Assembly: GCF_021442385.1 (NCBI RefSeq)
Contig: NZ_MUZA01000002.1
Coordinates: 124,001-188,000 of the forward strand
DNA: 64,000 nt
DNA from: Micromonospora sp. MH99
Lineage (GTDB): Bacteria; Actinomycetota; Actinomycetes; Mycobacteriales; Micromonosporaceae
Direction: 5' to 3'
Position numbers and translations under genes: made by a program. The notes below the pieces were generated by a model. That model ran no database searches. It saw only the letters and a program-made list of their open reading frames with translations, and was not told the DNA's origin. How positions within the stretch are numbered: the first letter of the stretch is position 1; each line of letters opens with the position of its first letter. Positions 15,098 through 25,961 of this stretch are shown here, in pieces.

Positions 15098-16276
15098 TCA
15101 CCCCGCGGTCGGATCCGCTGCGACACCGAGCGCCCACGGCGCCCGGGTGAAGTTCCACCGTGCCCGTTCGGCGAACTCCTCACGGGTGAGGCCGGGCACC
15201 GCGTCGTCGGTGAGCATGCCGGTCAGCACCCGGGTCACCTCGCCCGGATCCTCGGGCACCCGCCCGAGCCGCAGGGACGGCGGCTGGTCGATGTCGTCGA
15301 GAAAGTCGTCGCACTTCTGCTGGTACGGCACCAGCGCGAACGGCACACCCGCCAGGTAGGCGAAGACGGCGCCGTGCAGCCGCATGTGCAGCCCCAGGTC
15401 GCACCGCTTCATCTCGTCCCAGCAGGCCCGTACGCCGTCGCGCGCCGTCACCACACGTACGTCACAGGTGCCGGCCACCGCCGCGCGGAGCCGCTCGCTG
15501 ACCTGCTCGTCGCCGTGCTCGGCGTGGGTGTTGAAGACGAAGACGGTGACGTCCACCGGTTCCTTGAGCACCAGCGCCCGCACACCCTCGATCAGTGCGG
15601 CCTCACGCCGCCGCACATCCGGCGCGGCAGCCTCGTAGTCCACGCCGAGCAGGGTCACCCCGAGGCGGGCCCGCGCGCCCGGCGCCGGGCGGGGCCGGCG
15701 GGGTGGGATCGGCTCCCCCAGCGCCTCGGGCAGGAGGCCGGCGAGGTCACCCGCCGGGATGAGCAGGCCGGGATAGCCGGCACTGCGCAGGACCTGCGCG
15801 GACGCGGCGTCGCGGACCCCGATGACGTCGATCCGCTTCAGCACCTCGACCAGGCGGCGCTCCGCGGCGGTGGACAGGAACGGGCCGATCGAGACGCCGA
15901 CAGCTGCCATCGGATGCCCGGAGAATCGGCTGAACAGGCTGAACAGCTTCTTCTCGCTCAACGGGCCCATGTCGCGAAAGACCGAGCCGCCACCGAAGAC
16001 CAGCATCGAGGAGCGGCTCAGGAGCGCCGCCTTGCTCAGCAGCGCGCCGGCCCGGTCCCTGGCCCCGCGGCCGCCGTACCACCGGGGGCTCATGCCCACG
16101 CTGGCCTCGGGCAGGTCGACCATCGGCGGAGCGGCGAAGACCGGCTGCGTGGCACCCCAGTAGGTGCGGGTCGCCCAGTCCAGGACGACGCAGAAGGCGT
16201 TGTCCCCGACGTTCTCCATGCCGTAGTACCCGACCACGAGGGGACGCCGAGCGGCGGCGCTCGGTTCAGGACGCAC
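15098..16276 (-). CDS. Polysaccharide pyruvyl transferase family protein
   Basis: Enzyme of 392 residues expected to add a pyruvate ketal from phosphoenolpyruvate to a sugar of the exopolysaccharide (CsaB/WcaK family). The N-terminal VGYYGMENVGDNAF is the family signature, followed by MLVFGGGSVFRD, the middle segment VGVSIGPF and the C-terminal LGLHMRLHGAVFAYLAGVPFALVPYQQKCDDFL. GTG at 16276 overlaps the stop of the flippase gene by 11 nt. Pyruvyl groups would make the polymer acidic. Confidence 0.88.
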   Translation of the reverse strand: MRPEPSAAARRPLVVGYYGMENVGDNAFCVVLDWATRTYWGATQPVFAAPPMVDLPEASVGMSPRWYGGRGARDRAGALLSKAALLSRSSMLVFGGGSVFRDMGPLSEKKLFSLFSRFSGHPMAAVGVSIGPFLSTAAERRLVEVLKRIDVIGVRDAASAQVLRSAGYPGLLIPAGDLAGLLPEALGEPIPPRRPRPAPGARARLGVTLLGVDYEAAAPDVRRREAALIEGVRALVLKEPVDVTVFVFNTHAEHGDEQVSERLRAAVAGTCDVRVVTARDGVRACWDEMKRCDLGLHMRLHGAVFAYLAGVPFALVPYQQKCDDFLDDIDQPPSLRLGRVPEDPGEVTRVLTGMLTDDAVPGLTREEFAERARWNFTRAPWALGVAADPTAG

Positions 16277-17654
16277 GCGGGGCCCCCCTCGTCAGTCGCT
16301 GGCGCAGATCGTGCCACGACGGCAGATCGGCGTCCCCGACGACCCGTCGGCGGACCGCGGTCCACAGCAGGACACAGAGGACGATCTCCGCCGCGACGGT
16401 GGCCGCCGCCGCACCCATGATGCCCCAGAGTGGCGTGGCGACGGCCAGGGCCACCAGGAACACGAGGGCGCCCACCCCCTGGTACGCAACCTTGCGCCGA
16501 AGCAAGCCACCGCTGGTGAGCAGCGAGGCCACCGCCGCGCCGGCGAACCGGAACGGAATGGCCAGGGCGAGCACCGCCAGGACTGCGGCGGACTCCCGGT
16601 ACTCCGGACCGAGCAGGAACGGCAGGCCCGGCATCCCGCCCAGCGCCACCACCATCGCGATGAGCACACCCAGCGCGAACATCCCGGTGCCGCCGTAGCG
16701 GTACGCCATCAGGATCGCGCCCCGGTCGGTCTGCGACCAACGGTGCAGCTTGGCCAGGAAGTACTGCTGAAAGACCACCCGGGGTACGAGGTACACGGCG
16801 GTCAGCACGGACATCGGCACGGACAGCACGGCCGCCGCCTCGGGACCGCGTACCTCGGCCACGGTGACCGTGCCCAGGTACATGCCGATCAGGTAGAACA
16901 CGTTGCCCAGCACGAACGGGGTGGCGGCCCGGGCGACAGCGGTCACCGGCACCGCCGGACCGGGCGGCCCGGTGGGGCCCGCGTGCCCCTCCAGCGGCAT
17001 GTCGCCACGAACGAAAGGCCGCATGACGACGGCACAGGCCACCACTGTCAGCACCGCGACAACCGCGTAGCCGGCCGCCGCCACCACCACCGAGAGCCCG
17101 AACAGCCACACGGCCAGTACCACCAGCACCCGGCCCAGGTGCGGCGCGGCCTGCAGGGCGGACAGCCCGGCGTACGCGCCGCGCAGTTGCTGCACCGACG
17201 CCACGAGCGCGAGCCCCGCCTGCGCGACGACAACTGTGGCCAGCAGCGCACGCACCCCACCCTCGGCGGGATCGTGCATCTCGGCGCCGCTCCAGGCCAG
17301 CGTGCCGGCGACGAGCAGCACGCACGCGATCAGCACCAGACGCAGCGACGGGCGCACCCAGCGGTAGGCCCCCTCCCCCTCCTGCCCGAACCGCTGCAAC
17401 CAGAGCTCGGAGACGCCGAAGACCGCCAACGGCGCGGTCAGCGACACCACGGCGAGGGCCGCGGTGAACGTCCCGAACGCGGCCTGGGGGAGGCTGCGGG
17501 CCAGCAGGATCTGGGTGGCGAAGGCCGCGACGGTGACGCCGACCTGGCTCAGACCCAGCATGCCCAGATGGACCAGGACCCGCCTCACCCGCCCGCGCGA
17601 CGCCGCCGGGCGCACCGGGCTGCCGGAGTGGAGGTCAACGGATGCGGGTGACAA
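16266..17654 (-). CDS. Wzx-type polysaccharide flippase
   Basis: Integral membrane protein of 462 residues with about 12-14 hydrophobic segments and a MATE/Wzx-like pattern (ATQILLARSLPQAAFGTFTAALAVVSL near the N-terminus). It should move lipid-linked repeat units across the membrane. The end overlaps the pyruvyl transferase start by 11 nt and its beginning overlaps the GT2 stop by 20 nt. Assignment rests on the topology and on the operon, because sequence motifs in this family are weak. Confidence 0.85.
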   Translation of the reverse strand: MSPASVDLHSGSPVRPAASRGRVRRVLVHLGMLGLSQVGVTVAAFATQILLARSLPQAAFGTFTAALAVVSLTAPLAVFGVSELWLQRFGQEGEGAYRWVRPSLRLVLIACVLLVAGTLAWSGAEMHDPAEGGVRALLATVVVAQAGLALVASVQQLRGAYAGLSALQAAPHLGRVLVVLAVWLFGLSVVVAAAGYAVVAVLTVVACAVVMRPFVRGDMPLEGHAGPTGPPGPAVPVTAVARAATPFVLGNVFYLIGMYLGTVTVAEVRGPEAAAVLSVPMSVLTAVYLVPRVVFQQYFLAKLHRWSQTDRGAILMAYRYGGTGMFALGVLIAMVVALGGMPGLPFLLGPEYRESAAVLAVLALAIPFRFAGAAVASLLTSGGLLRRKVAYQGVGALVFLVALAVATPLWGIMGAAAATVAAEIVLCVLLWTAVRRRVVGDADLPSWHDLRQRLTRGAPRAS

Positions 17655-18516
17655 GCCACTTGCCCGTCTCGCTCAACGCCCGCAGGGCCTTCATGCTCAG
17701 GCCCACGCCGGGAAACCGCCACGGCCGGTACATGTCGATCAGTCGGAACCAGAAGACCAGGCCGCCGAGACGACCCCTGGTGACGTTGCCGTCATGGCGC
17801 TGGAACCGCACGATGGGGTGGTCCAGATGGCAGGGGTGCACACCGGACCGCAGCGCGCGCAGCACCAGCTCGATGTCCTCGAAGAGCCGGAAGGTCTCGT
17901 CGTACCCGCCGATCCGGTCGAGCACCTGCCGGTCGATCGTGGTGCCGGAGTGCTTGAACGGCAGGCGCGGACGGATCAGGACGCCGAGCAGCATCCGGTC
18001 CGCCGAGGCGTACTCGGGCAGCCGGATCGGGCGGTCCACACCCTGGGTGATCTCGGTGTAGTCGGCGTACACCCAGCTCCGCCCGGTGGTGGTGAGCAGG
18101 TGGTGCAGCCGCGCGAGCGCGTCCTCGGTGAGTTCGTCGTCGGAGTCGAGCACCGTCAGATACCGCCCGAGGGCGGCACGCAGGCCACGGTTGCGGGCCT
18201 CCGCGATGCCGGTGGGAGGTTGGCTCACCACCCTGATCCGACGGTCGGTGGTGAACCCGGCCTCATCGATCACCTGCCGGACCGGCACCTGGGAACCGTC
18301 GTCGACGATGACGAGTTCGAAGTCCTGGTAGGTGTTGGCCAGCACGCTGCGGACCGCGTTGACGAGCAGGGCGGCCCGGTCCCGTACGACGATGCAGACC
18401 GTGAAGGTCGGCCGGACGACAGGTGTGGTGGCCGCGTCCACCTCGGTCCGGTCGGCCTGTCGGGGCGGGTGGGGGTGCTCCGCACGAACGGCCGCGGGGA
18501 TCGAGGGATTCGTCAT
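17635..18516 (-). CDS. Family 2 glycosyltransferase
   Basis: GT-A enzyme of 293 residues that adds one sugar to the lipid-linked repeat unit. It shows the GT2 start FTVCIVVRDRAALL, the first Asp motif VIVDDGS, the metal-binding VLDSDDELT (DxD-like) and the acceptor-site FRLFEDIELVLRAL. It has no transmembrane helix, so it works on the inner face of the membrane. ATG at 18516 overlaps the stop of the polymerase gene (ATGA). Donor and linkage unknown. Confidence 0.9.
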   Translation of the reverse strand: MTNPSIPAAVRAEHPHPPRQADRTEVDAATTPVVRPTFTVCIVVRDRAALLVNAVRSVLANTYQDFELVIVDDGSQVPVRQVIDEAGFTTDRRIRVVSQPPTGIAEARNRGLRAALGRYLTVLDSDDELTEDALARLHHLLTTTGRSWVYADYTEITQGVDRPIRLPEYASADRMLLGVLIRPRLPFKHSGTTIDRQVLDRIGGYDETFRLFEDIELVLRALRSGVHPCHLDHPIVRFQRHDGNVTRGRLGGLVFWFRLIDMYRPWRFPGVGLSMKALRALSETGKWLVTRIR

Positions 18517-19967
18517 GTCGGCCCGCCCGACGCCACCGACCCGCTGTCGTCGGACCGCAGCGACGGCCCCGGCCGCGTGTCGTCGGACTCCGCGTCGACG
18601 GCGAGCACCGCCAGCATGCCGAGGAAGAAGAGCCAGAGGAAGTACGGGTACGCCAGGGGCTTCTGGGTGAGCCCGAAGATGATGAGCGTGGCGAAGAGCA
18701 CCAGCAACGGCAGTCGACCGGACGGGCCGAGCTGCGCGCGGACGAAGCGGTACAGCCCGACGATGATCGCACCGACCAGGACGATGCCGGTGATCCCCCA
18801 GATGACCATGATTCGGATCAGGTCGTTGTGCATGTCCCACGGCTCGTAGCCGAAGCCGAACAACCACACGTCGGCGGACGAGCGACCGAGGATGTCGGCC
18901 ACGTCGTTCCAGATCGCGCCCCGGCCGTGCATGAAGGTGTCGGAGCGGACGTCGAGCGACCCCACCTCGGTGAGGGCGACCCGGACCCGCTCCCAGATGG
19001 CCCCGCCCCAGAGTCCGCCGGCAACGGCGGCGACCGCCGCGGCCCCGCCGCCCACCAGCAGCGCCGACCGCCGGTCGACCCGGCCACCGGCCCGCCGGGA
19101 CGCGATCAGCTCACGGACCCGCCGCGCCTCGAATGCGGCCACGATCACGATCAGGCAGAGGATCGTGAAGCGGTGCAGGGACACGGCGCCGGTGGCCACG
19201 AAGAGGCCGATCAGCGCGTACCGCACGGCGGCCGGTACCCGGAGCCGATCGCCCAGGACGTAGATCAGGAAGACCGAGAAGATGAGCAGCCGGCCGAGCG
19301 ACATCGGGTGGTAGTAGCCACCCGAGGCGCGTCCGATCTTCTGCCAGTTGGCCAGCTCGAAGTAGAACGAGTAGGGAATGACTCCGGCGACCTGGAGCCA
19401 GGCCAATACACAGTGGACGATCGCGCCCGACAGGACGACACCGGTGACCAGGACGAGTCGCCGCGAGGTGATGAGGGACCGCCGCATCAGCAGCAGGCCG
19501 AGCAGCGCGATCGGGGCGAAGCCGACGATCAGTCGCAGCGCTTCGGCGGGAATGGCCGAGCGGGGCTCCAGATGCGCGCCGTAGATCGGGTAGCGCCGCA
19601 CGTCGAAGAGGTCGAGCAGGTCACCGCGGGCGCCCACGAGGAGGAAGCTGACCGCCGAGCTGACCAGGAGCAGCACCAGCGCGCCCGCCACCAGCAGCAG
19701 CGGCCTGGGCGGCAGCCGACGGGCGCCCAGGGCGACGAGCCCGTACGCGGCGATCATCAGCATCGCGCCGACGGCGGTGAGCACCACGCCGAGGTCGATG
19801 CCGCCGCTGGACTTCTTCTCACCGATGTCGAGCAGCGGCTTCACCGCGATGAGAGCCAGGGCGCCGATGGTCAGGTAGCCGGCGATCTGCTCGTGGCGGG
19901 GCGTCGGCCCGTCCCGGTGCCCCACCTCCGGCCGTGGTCCTGGGGCCGGAGTGGTCAAGGTTCCCAT
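18513..19967 (-). CDS. O-antigen ligase / Wzy-like polymerase
   Basis: Polytopic membrane protein of 484 residues with about ten hydrophobic segments and a long extracytoplasmic loop (about 310-390) that carries FGYEPWDMHNDLIRIMVIWG, the HN-type motif of the O-antigen ligase/polymerase family. It probably polymerises repeat units brought out by the neighbouring flippase. It is the first gene of the minus-strand locus; GAGGAG lies about 11-13 nt before its ATG. A 452-bp gap separates it from the divergent GT2. Confidence 0.85.
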   Translation of the reverse strand: MGTLTTPAPGPRPEVGHRDGPTPRHEQIAGYLTIGALALIAVKPLLDIGEKKSSGGIDLGVVLTAVGAMLMIAAYGLVALGARRLPPRPLLLVAGALVLLLVSSAVSFLLVGARGDLLDLFDVRRYPIYGAHLEPRSAIPAEALRLIVGFAPIALLGLLLMRRSLITSRRLVLVTGVVLSGAIVHCVLAWLQVAGVIPYSFYFELANWQKIGRASGGYYHPMSLGRLLIFSVFLIYVLGDRLRVPAAVRYALIGLFVATGAVSLHRFTILCLIVIVAAFEARRVRELIASRRAGGRVDRRSALLVGGGAAAVAAVAGGLWGGAIWERVRVALTEVGSLDVRSDTFMHGRGAIWNDVADILGRSSADVWLFGFGYEPWDMHNDLIRIMVIWGITGIVLVGAIIVGLYRFVRAQLGPSGRLPLLVLFATLIIFGLTQKPLAYPYFLWLFFLGMLAVLAVDAESDDTRPGPSLRSDDSGSVASGGPT

Positions 19968-20419
19968 CGCGGGTGTGTCTCCTCATCAATGTCCGCCGTG
20001 GGCGTCGGCCGGCGCCGTGGGCGCGCGCCGTCGCTCCGGCCGATGCCGCCGACCCGTCGATCCGTGGCCGAGGGCAGCTGCCGATAGGCGCCGATTGAGC
20101 CGAATGTCGCAAAGGGACATCCACTGTGCTCAACCGCCGCCCGGCCTCAGAATCACGAGGACGATACCAGCGCCCGGCGATATTCCGGGGGCCGCGGCCA
20201 TCGTCCGACACACCTGTCGAACTGCGATTCAACCGGGTTGGCCCGACATTTCCGATTCACCAATTCGGCCGTTTTCCCGACAGTCTTGCGAGGGCGAGGC
20301 CGTCTCCGGCAAGCTGGACCGCCGTGCGTCAACCCGGTCGGCGCGGCACAAGGCGCGACCTGCCCGACCACCGGCACGACCCGACCAGATTCCTCGACCA
20401 CGGACGATGGGACCTTTCG
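19968..20419. other. Divergent intergenic region of the exopolysaccharide locus
   Basis: Between the polymerase gene (minus) and a GT2 gene (plus). No convincing protein or RNA gene is visible. The part from about 20100 to 20290 is less GC-rich than its surroundings, and probably holds the promoters for both directions. I could not single out one clear -35/-10 pair or operator. Confidence 0.5.
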
Positions 20420-21241
20420 ATGATCTCTGTGGTGATCGCGGCCCACAACGAGGCGCGGGTCATCGGGGGTTGCCTCGACGCGCTGCTCGCCGACGCCGGC
20501 CCGGACGACCTGGACATCGTGGTCGTGGCCAACGGCTGCACCGACGACACGGCGGCGGTCGCGGCCCGGCGCCCGGAGGTACGGGTCATCGAGCTGCCCG
20601 AGGCGGGAAAGGCCAACGCGCTCAACGTGGGTGACGCTGCCGCCCGCGCCTTTCCCCGGATCTACCTCGACGCGGACGTCGTCCTGAGCCCGGGAGCGCT
20701 ACGCCTGATGGCCGCGACGCTTACCGAGGGCGACTCCCCGCCGCTGGCGGTCATGCCCCGGCGGCAGATGGTGACCAGCGGCCGGCCGGTGGCGGTGCAC
20801 GCGTACTACGCCATCAACACCAGGCTGCCGATTTTCGCGGACGCGTTGTTCGGTCGTGGTGCCATCGGCATCTCGGAGGCCGGCCGGCGGCGCTTCGACC
20901 AATTCCCGGAGCAGATCGCCGACGACCTTTTCCTGGATTCACAGTTCTCCGCAAAGGAGAAGCGGGAGGTCGGCGACGCGACGTCCTATGTGCAGGCACC
21001 CCGGCGCACCCGCGATCTGCTGCGCACCCTGGCGCGGGTGCGCGCCGGCAACACGATGCTGCGGGCCAGCCACGACGGGGTCCGCCCGTCCGTCCCGTCG
21101 TCCTGGCTGCGCGACGTGGTCCTGCCCCGACCGTGGCTCGTCCCGGCAGCCACGGTCTACGTGGCGATCACGGTCGCCGCCGCGCTGCGGGCCCGCCGAC
21201 ACCCGCGCGACGGGTGGGGGCGGGACCACTCCACCCGCTGA
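20420..21241 (+). CDS. Family 2 glycosyltransferase
   Basis: Glycosyltransferase of 273 residues. The start MISVVIAAHNEARVIGGCL is typical of GT2; VVVANGCTDDT is the nucleotide site and YLDADVVLSP the DxD site, with IADDLFLD as the likely acceptor-base region. A single hydrophobic segment near the C-terminus (about 235-255) may tether it to the membrane. ATG at 20420; an upstream in-frame extension to 20126 has no family similarity. It is divergent from the exopolysaccharide operon and probably belongs to it functionally. Confidence 0.87.
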   Translation: MISVVIAAHNEARVIGGCLDALLADAGPDDLDIVVVANGCTDDTAAVAARRPEVRVIELPEAGKANALNVGDAAARAFPRIYLDADVVLSPGALRLMAATLTEGDSPPLAVMPRRQMVTSGRPVAVHAYYAINTRLPIFADALFGRGAIGISEAGRRRFDQFPEQIADDLFLDSQFSAKEKREVGDATSYVQAPRRTRDLLRTLARVRAGNTMLRASHDGVRPSVPSSWLRDVVLPRPWLVPAATVYVAITVAAALRARRHPRDGWGRDHSTR

Positions 21242-21264
21242 CCGCCTGAGGGTGCCGGGCGGTC
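21240..21264. terminator. Short hairpin between convergent genes
   Basis: GACCGCC (21240-21246) pairs with GGCGGTC (21258-21264) around an 11-nt loop, overlapping the GT2 stop codon and a few bases from the convergent gene's stop. Confidence 0.45.
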
Positions 21265-21267
21265 CGG

Positions 21268-23310
21268 TCAGTACCGGGGGCGACGGCGGACGAACACCAC
21301 CACCAGCACGATCAGCCCGACCAGCAGCACGCCGCCGAGACCGGCGAGCAACGTCAGCAGGAGCCGGGGTGGGCCGTCCGACTCGCCGGCGAGCCGGGCG
21401 CGGTCCACGGCGTTCTGCCGGTACGCCTGCGCCAGGAGGTTGACCGGCGACGCCTGCGCGACGCGGTCGAAGCTGGCGATGGCATCGTCGTTGCGGCCGG
21501 CGAAGAACGCGTCCAACCCGTCCCGGTACACCCGGTCGGTGTCGGTGAGGCTGCTGCTGGTGCCACCCGCGCCGAGCAGCCCGGTGACCACCGAGACCGG
21601 CACCAGCGCCCGGTTGGGCGTACCACTGGCCGCCCGGTCGGTGTCCAGCACGCCGACCACCCGACCTGTGGTGTCCAGTGCGACGCCACCGGCGGAGTAG
21701 ATCCCGACGTCGTCGTTGAGCCGGGAGATGCTGACCGAGCCCTGGTTGGCCGTGCCGGCGACCTGGGCCGGCTTGCTCTCCACGGTGTAGGTCGCGGCCC
21801 GGAAGTCCGCGTCGGTGGTGCGGTAGCCCATCACGAGCAGAGCGGCGCCCGGGCCGGGCACACCGCCGTCGGCCAGCTGCACCGCCGGGAGGCCGGGTTG
21901 GGTCAGCTTCACCAGGGCGAGGTTGCCGGCGTCGGGCTCGAGGACCCGGACGATCTGGCCGGGGATGGCGGGGCTGGCGGTGAGGTCGCCCCGGGCCACG
22001 TTGAACTGGGCGAAGACCTGGCTGACGGGTTCCGAGCCGGGCTCGGCCCCGGTGAACACGCTGCTGTTCAACTTGCTCCGGACGTACTCGTCCAGCTGGG
22101 GTGCGGTCAGTTTCTTCTGCTCGATCAGGATCCGACCGAGCGTGTAGAGAGCCCGCTCCCTGGCCGCGTCCACTGCCGGGCGTACGCACTGACCGTTGGT
22201 GACGATGTGGCCGTCCGCGTTCACCACGAAGCCGCTGCACCGCCGCTTGAAGGTGACCGGCGTCGCGCTCAGTGGAACGTTGGACTTCGCCTCCCGCAGG
22301 GTGCCGGTGAAGACGGCCTCGACGAACACCATGGACGGTGCGGCGATGGCGAGGGACCGTTCCTCGACGCTGTACGGCGCGGCCTGCGCCCAGGGCTTCA
22401 GCCCGGGGTTGATCGCCGGGGCGCTGGGGAAGGCAGCGGTGCCGGACGCCGTCGGCAGGGCCTCCGGGACTGTCGGCTTCTCGTCGCCGGCGAGCGCCCA
22501 GACGGTGGCTCCGGCGCCCACCGCCACCGCCAGGGCCGCGGCGGCGACCCCGACCCACAGGCCGGTGCGGCGCGGCGGTGGCGCCGACGGCCTGATCCGC
22601 CGGACCGGACCGGCGAACGGGTCGTCGGAGGACGGTCGGTCCGCTTCCGGGAAGACCGGGTCCACTGTGGACGTCTCCGCGCCGGCACCGGAGACCGGTT
22701 GTGGCGCGGCCGAGACCGGCTGAACGGAAATCGGGCCACCGTGCATCGCCCACGGCGCGTGCGGCGGCGCGGACACCTGCGGCACACCCGAGACGGACTG
22801 CGGCGGCCCGGAGACCTGCTGCGGGGGCGCGGAGACCTGCTGGGGCACCGCGGAGACCTGCCCAGGGGGCCCGGAGACCTGCTGCGGCACCGCGGAGACC
22901 TGCCCGGGCGGCCCGGAGACCTGCTGGGGCACCACGGCGGCCGGGCTCACGGGGCCGGCGGTCGACGGCACGGCGGCGACGGGCGGCGCGGCTTCGCCCG
23001 GAACGGGTTGGTAGTCCATGCCCAGCGCCCGGAAGAGCTTCTCCGCGCCCGGTCCCGCCTCGGCCGGGTAGGCGACCCACGGCGCGGCGGCGGCGAAGTC
23101 CGCGTAGACGAACTGTTGGCCGCCCTGCGTCTGCGCCATCGCGTTGGCGGTGGCGGAGAACGCCTCCCGCCAGGCGGGCGTGGCCGCCACGGCGGCGTCC
23201 AGGACGGCCACGGTCACCAGCCGGCCCTGCCCGTCGATGGCCGCCCACGCCTTCCCCACCTGGCATCCGCCCAGCACGTGGGTGAACCTGTACGGGCCAT
23301 CCGGCTGCAT
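21268..23310 (-). CDS. Membrane-anchored trypsin-like pseudo-protease with kinase-N-lobe-like N-terminus
   Basis: Protein of 680 residues. The N-terminus (about 1-90: YRFTHVLGGCQVGKAWAA, GRLVTVAVLDA) resembles the nucleotide-binding lobe of Ser/Thr kinases without a catalytic lobe. A Pro/Gln/Val/Ser-rich linker with 14-residue repeats (PQQVSGPPGQVSAV) follows, then a transmembrane helix (about 245-268). Outside is a trypsin/HtrA-like fold, but all three catalytic positions are changed: the His site reads TNGQCV (Gln374), the Asp site GNLALVKL (Asn463), and the Ser site YSAGGV (Ala540 before the Gly-Gly). A short helical region and a second C-terminal transmembrane helix end the protein. ATG at 23310 has GGAGGAG 5 nt upstream. 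A binding or sensing role is likely; function unknown. Confidence 0.78.
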   Translation of the reverse strand: MQPDGPYRFTHVLGGCQVGKAWAAIDGQGRLVTVAVLDAAVAATPAWREAFSATANAMAQTQGGQQFVYADFAAAAPWVAYPAEAGPGAEKLFRALGMDYQPVPGEAAPPVAAVPSTAGPVSPAAVVPQQVSGPPGQVSAVPQQVSGPPGQVSAVPQQVSAPPQQVSGPPQSVSGVPQVSAPPHAPWAMHGGPISVQPVSAAPQPVSGAGAETSTVDPVFPEADRPSSDDPFAGPVRRIRPSAPPPRRTGLWVGVAAAALAVAVGAGATVWALAGDEKPTVPEALPTASGTAAFPSAPAINPGLKPWAQAAPYSVEERSLAIAAPSMVFVEAVFTGTLREAKSNVPLSATPVTFKRRCSGFVVNADGHIVTNGQCVRPAVDAARERALYTLGRILIEQKKLTAPQLDEYVRSKLNSSVFTGAEPGSEPVSQVFAQFNVARGDLTASPAIPGQIVRVLEPDAGNLALVKLTQPGLPAVQLADGGVPGPGAALLVMGYRTTDADFRAATYTVESKPAQVAGTANQGSVSISRLNDDVGIYSAGGVALDTTGRVVGVLDTDRAASGTPNRALVPVSVVTGLLGAGGTSSSLTDTDRVYRDGLDAFFAGRNDDAIASFDRVAQASPVNLLAQAYRQNAVDRARLAGESDGPPRLLLTLLAGLGGVLLVGLIVLVVVFVRRRPRY
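22766..22934 (-). repeat. In-frame Pro/Val/Ser-rich repeats in the pseudo-protease gene
   Basis: Two nearly exact copies of a 42-bp unit (PQQVSGPPGQVSAV) followed by degenerate shorter units (PQQVSAPP, PQQVSGPP, PQSVSGVP, PQVSAPP). They code for a cytoplasmic linker before the transmembrane helix. Copy number is probably variable. Confidence 0.75.
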
Positions 23311-23398
23311 CCGCACTCCTCCGCTCAACCGCCGTGCGGATACTACAGAGAGCGCGCCAGTCGTCTCACTTCCGGTGCGACGGGAAGACCCCGGACGG

Positions 23399-23428
23399 TT
23401 GCCCTCTGAAAGTTTTCATGCATAGAGT
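23399..23428 (+). promoter_or_regulatory. Promoter with embedded palindrome, RpiR regulator gene
   Basis: TTGCCC (23399-23404) and TAGAGT (23423-23428) are spaced 18 nt apart, and TAGAGT ends 6 nt before the GTG, giving a leaderless transcript. Between them TGAAA-GT-TTTCA (23407-23418) is an inverted repeat placed where a repressor would block polymerase. Autoregulation by the RpiR protein is plausible. Confidence 0.5.
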
Positions 23429-23434
23429 CACGGA

Positions 23435-24286
23435 GTGAATGAAGGAGCTGTCCAGGCGTCGGCCGAACAGGTGTTCCACCTGTTCGACGGCGTACGGCTC
23501 ACCCCGACCCAGCGTCGGATCGCGCACTGTCTCGTGCAACACGCGCCGGCCGTGGCGTACCTCTCCGCGGCGGAGGTCGCCGAACTGGCCGGGGTCAGCC
23601 AGCCCTCGGTCACCCGGTTCGCCGTCGCGCTCGGCCATGACGGCTATCCGGCGCTGCGCCGCCGGCTGCGCGACCTCACCAGCACGACGCCCGGCGGGCC
23701 GACGGACGCCGGCAACGAGCTCCAGCAGGCGGTACGCGCCGAGATGGGCAACCTCGACCGGCTGGCCGGCCAGCTCGCCGACACCGACCGGATCGCCGAG
23801 ACCGGCCGGCTGCTCGCGACCAGCCGGCCGCTGCCGGTGCTCGGCCTGCGCGCCGCCGCGCCGCTGGCCGCGTACTTCGCCTACTTCGCCGCCAAGGTGC
23901 ACCCGGACGTACGGGTGCTCGACGACGGCGGCAGCCTGCTCACCGACCGCCTGGAGCAGGCCGCCGAGGCCGGGGCGTCCGCCGTTCTCGCCTTCGTGCT
24001 GCCCCGCTACCCCCGCGAGACCCTGGACGCGCTGCGCGACGCGCGTGCCGCCGGACTGACCGTCGTGGCGATCACCGACTCGCCGGTCAGCCCGGCCGCC
24101 GAGCACACCGACGTGCTGCTGCCGGCCGCCGTCGGCGCCCAGCTCGTCTTCGACCTGCACACCGCCCCGATGACCCTGGCCATGGTGCTGTTGCAGGCGA
24201 TCTGCGACGCCGCGCCGGCCGACACCCAACGCCGTCTGGAGGCGTTCGAAGCCTCCGCGGCCCGCCGACAGTTGTTCCTCGGTTGA
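23435..24286 (+). CDS. MurR/RpiR-family transcriptional regulator of the hut genes
   Basis: Regulator of 283 residues with an N-terminal helix-turn-helix (about 22-85: [45 protein letters not shown]) and a C-terminal SIS sugar-isomerase-like sensor domain (about 115-265). It stands 16 bp upstream of hutU in the same direction and probably controls the histidine-degradation operon; in a SIS-type sensor the ligand could be a pathway intermediate such as urocanate or formimidoylglutamate (inference). GTG start, leaderless promoter, candidate operator just upstream. Confidence 0.88.
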   Translation: MNEGAVQASAEQVFHLFDGVRLTPTQRRIAHCLVQHAPAVAYLSAAEVAELAGVSQPSVTRFAVALGHDGYPALRRRLRDLTSTTPGGPTDAGNELQQAVRAEMGNLDRLAGQLADTDRIAETGRLLATSRPLPVLGLRAAAPLAAYFAYFAAKVHPDVRVLDDGGSLLTDRLEQAAEAGASAVLAFVLPRYPRETLDALRDARAAGLTVVAITDSPVSPAAEHTDVLLPAAVGAQLVFDLHTAPMTLAMVLLQAICDAAPADTQRRLEAFEASAARRQLFLG

Positions 24287-24302
24287 CCGGAGGAGACCGC
24301 AG

Positions 24303-25957
<1,655 letters not shown>

Positions 25958-25961
<4 letters not shown>

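Noticed and set aside
20126..20419. Longer start of the GT2 gene
   Set aside because: The extra residues have no glycosyltransferase similarity and the conserved MISVVIAAHNE start lies at 20420.
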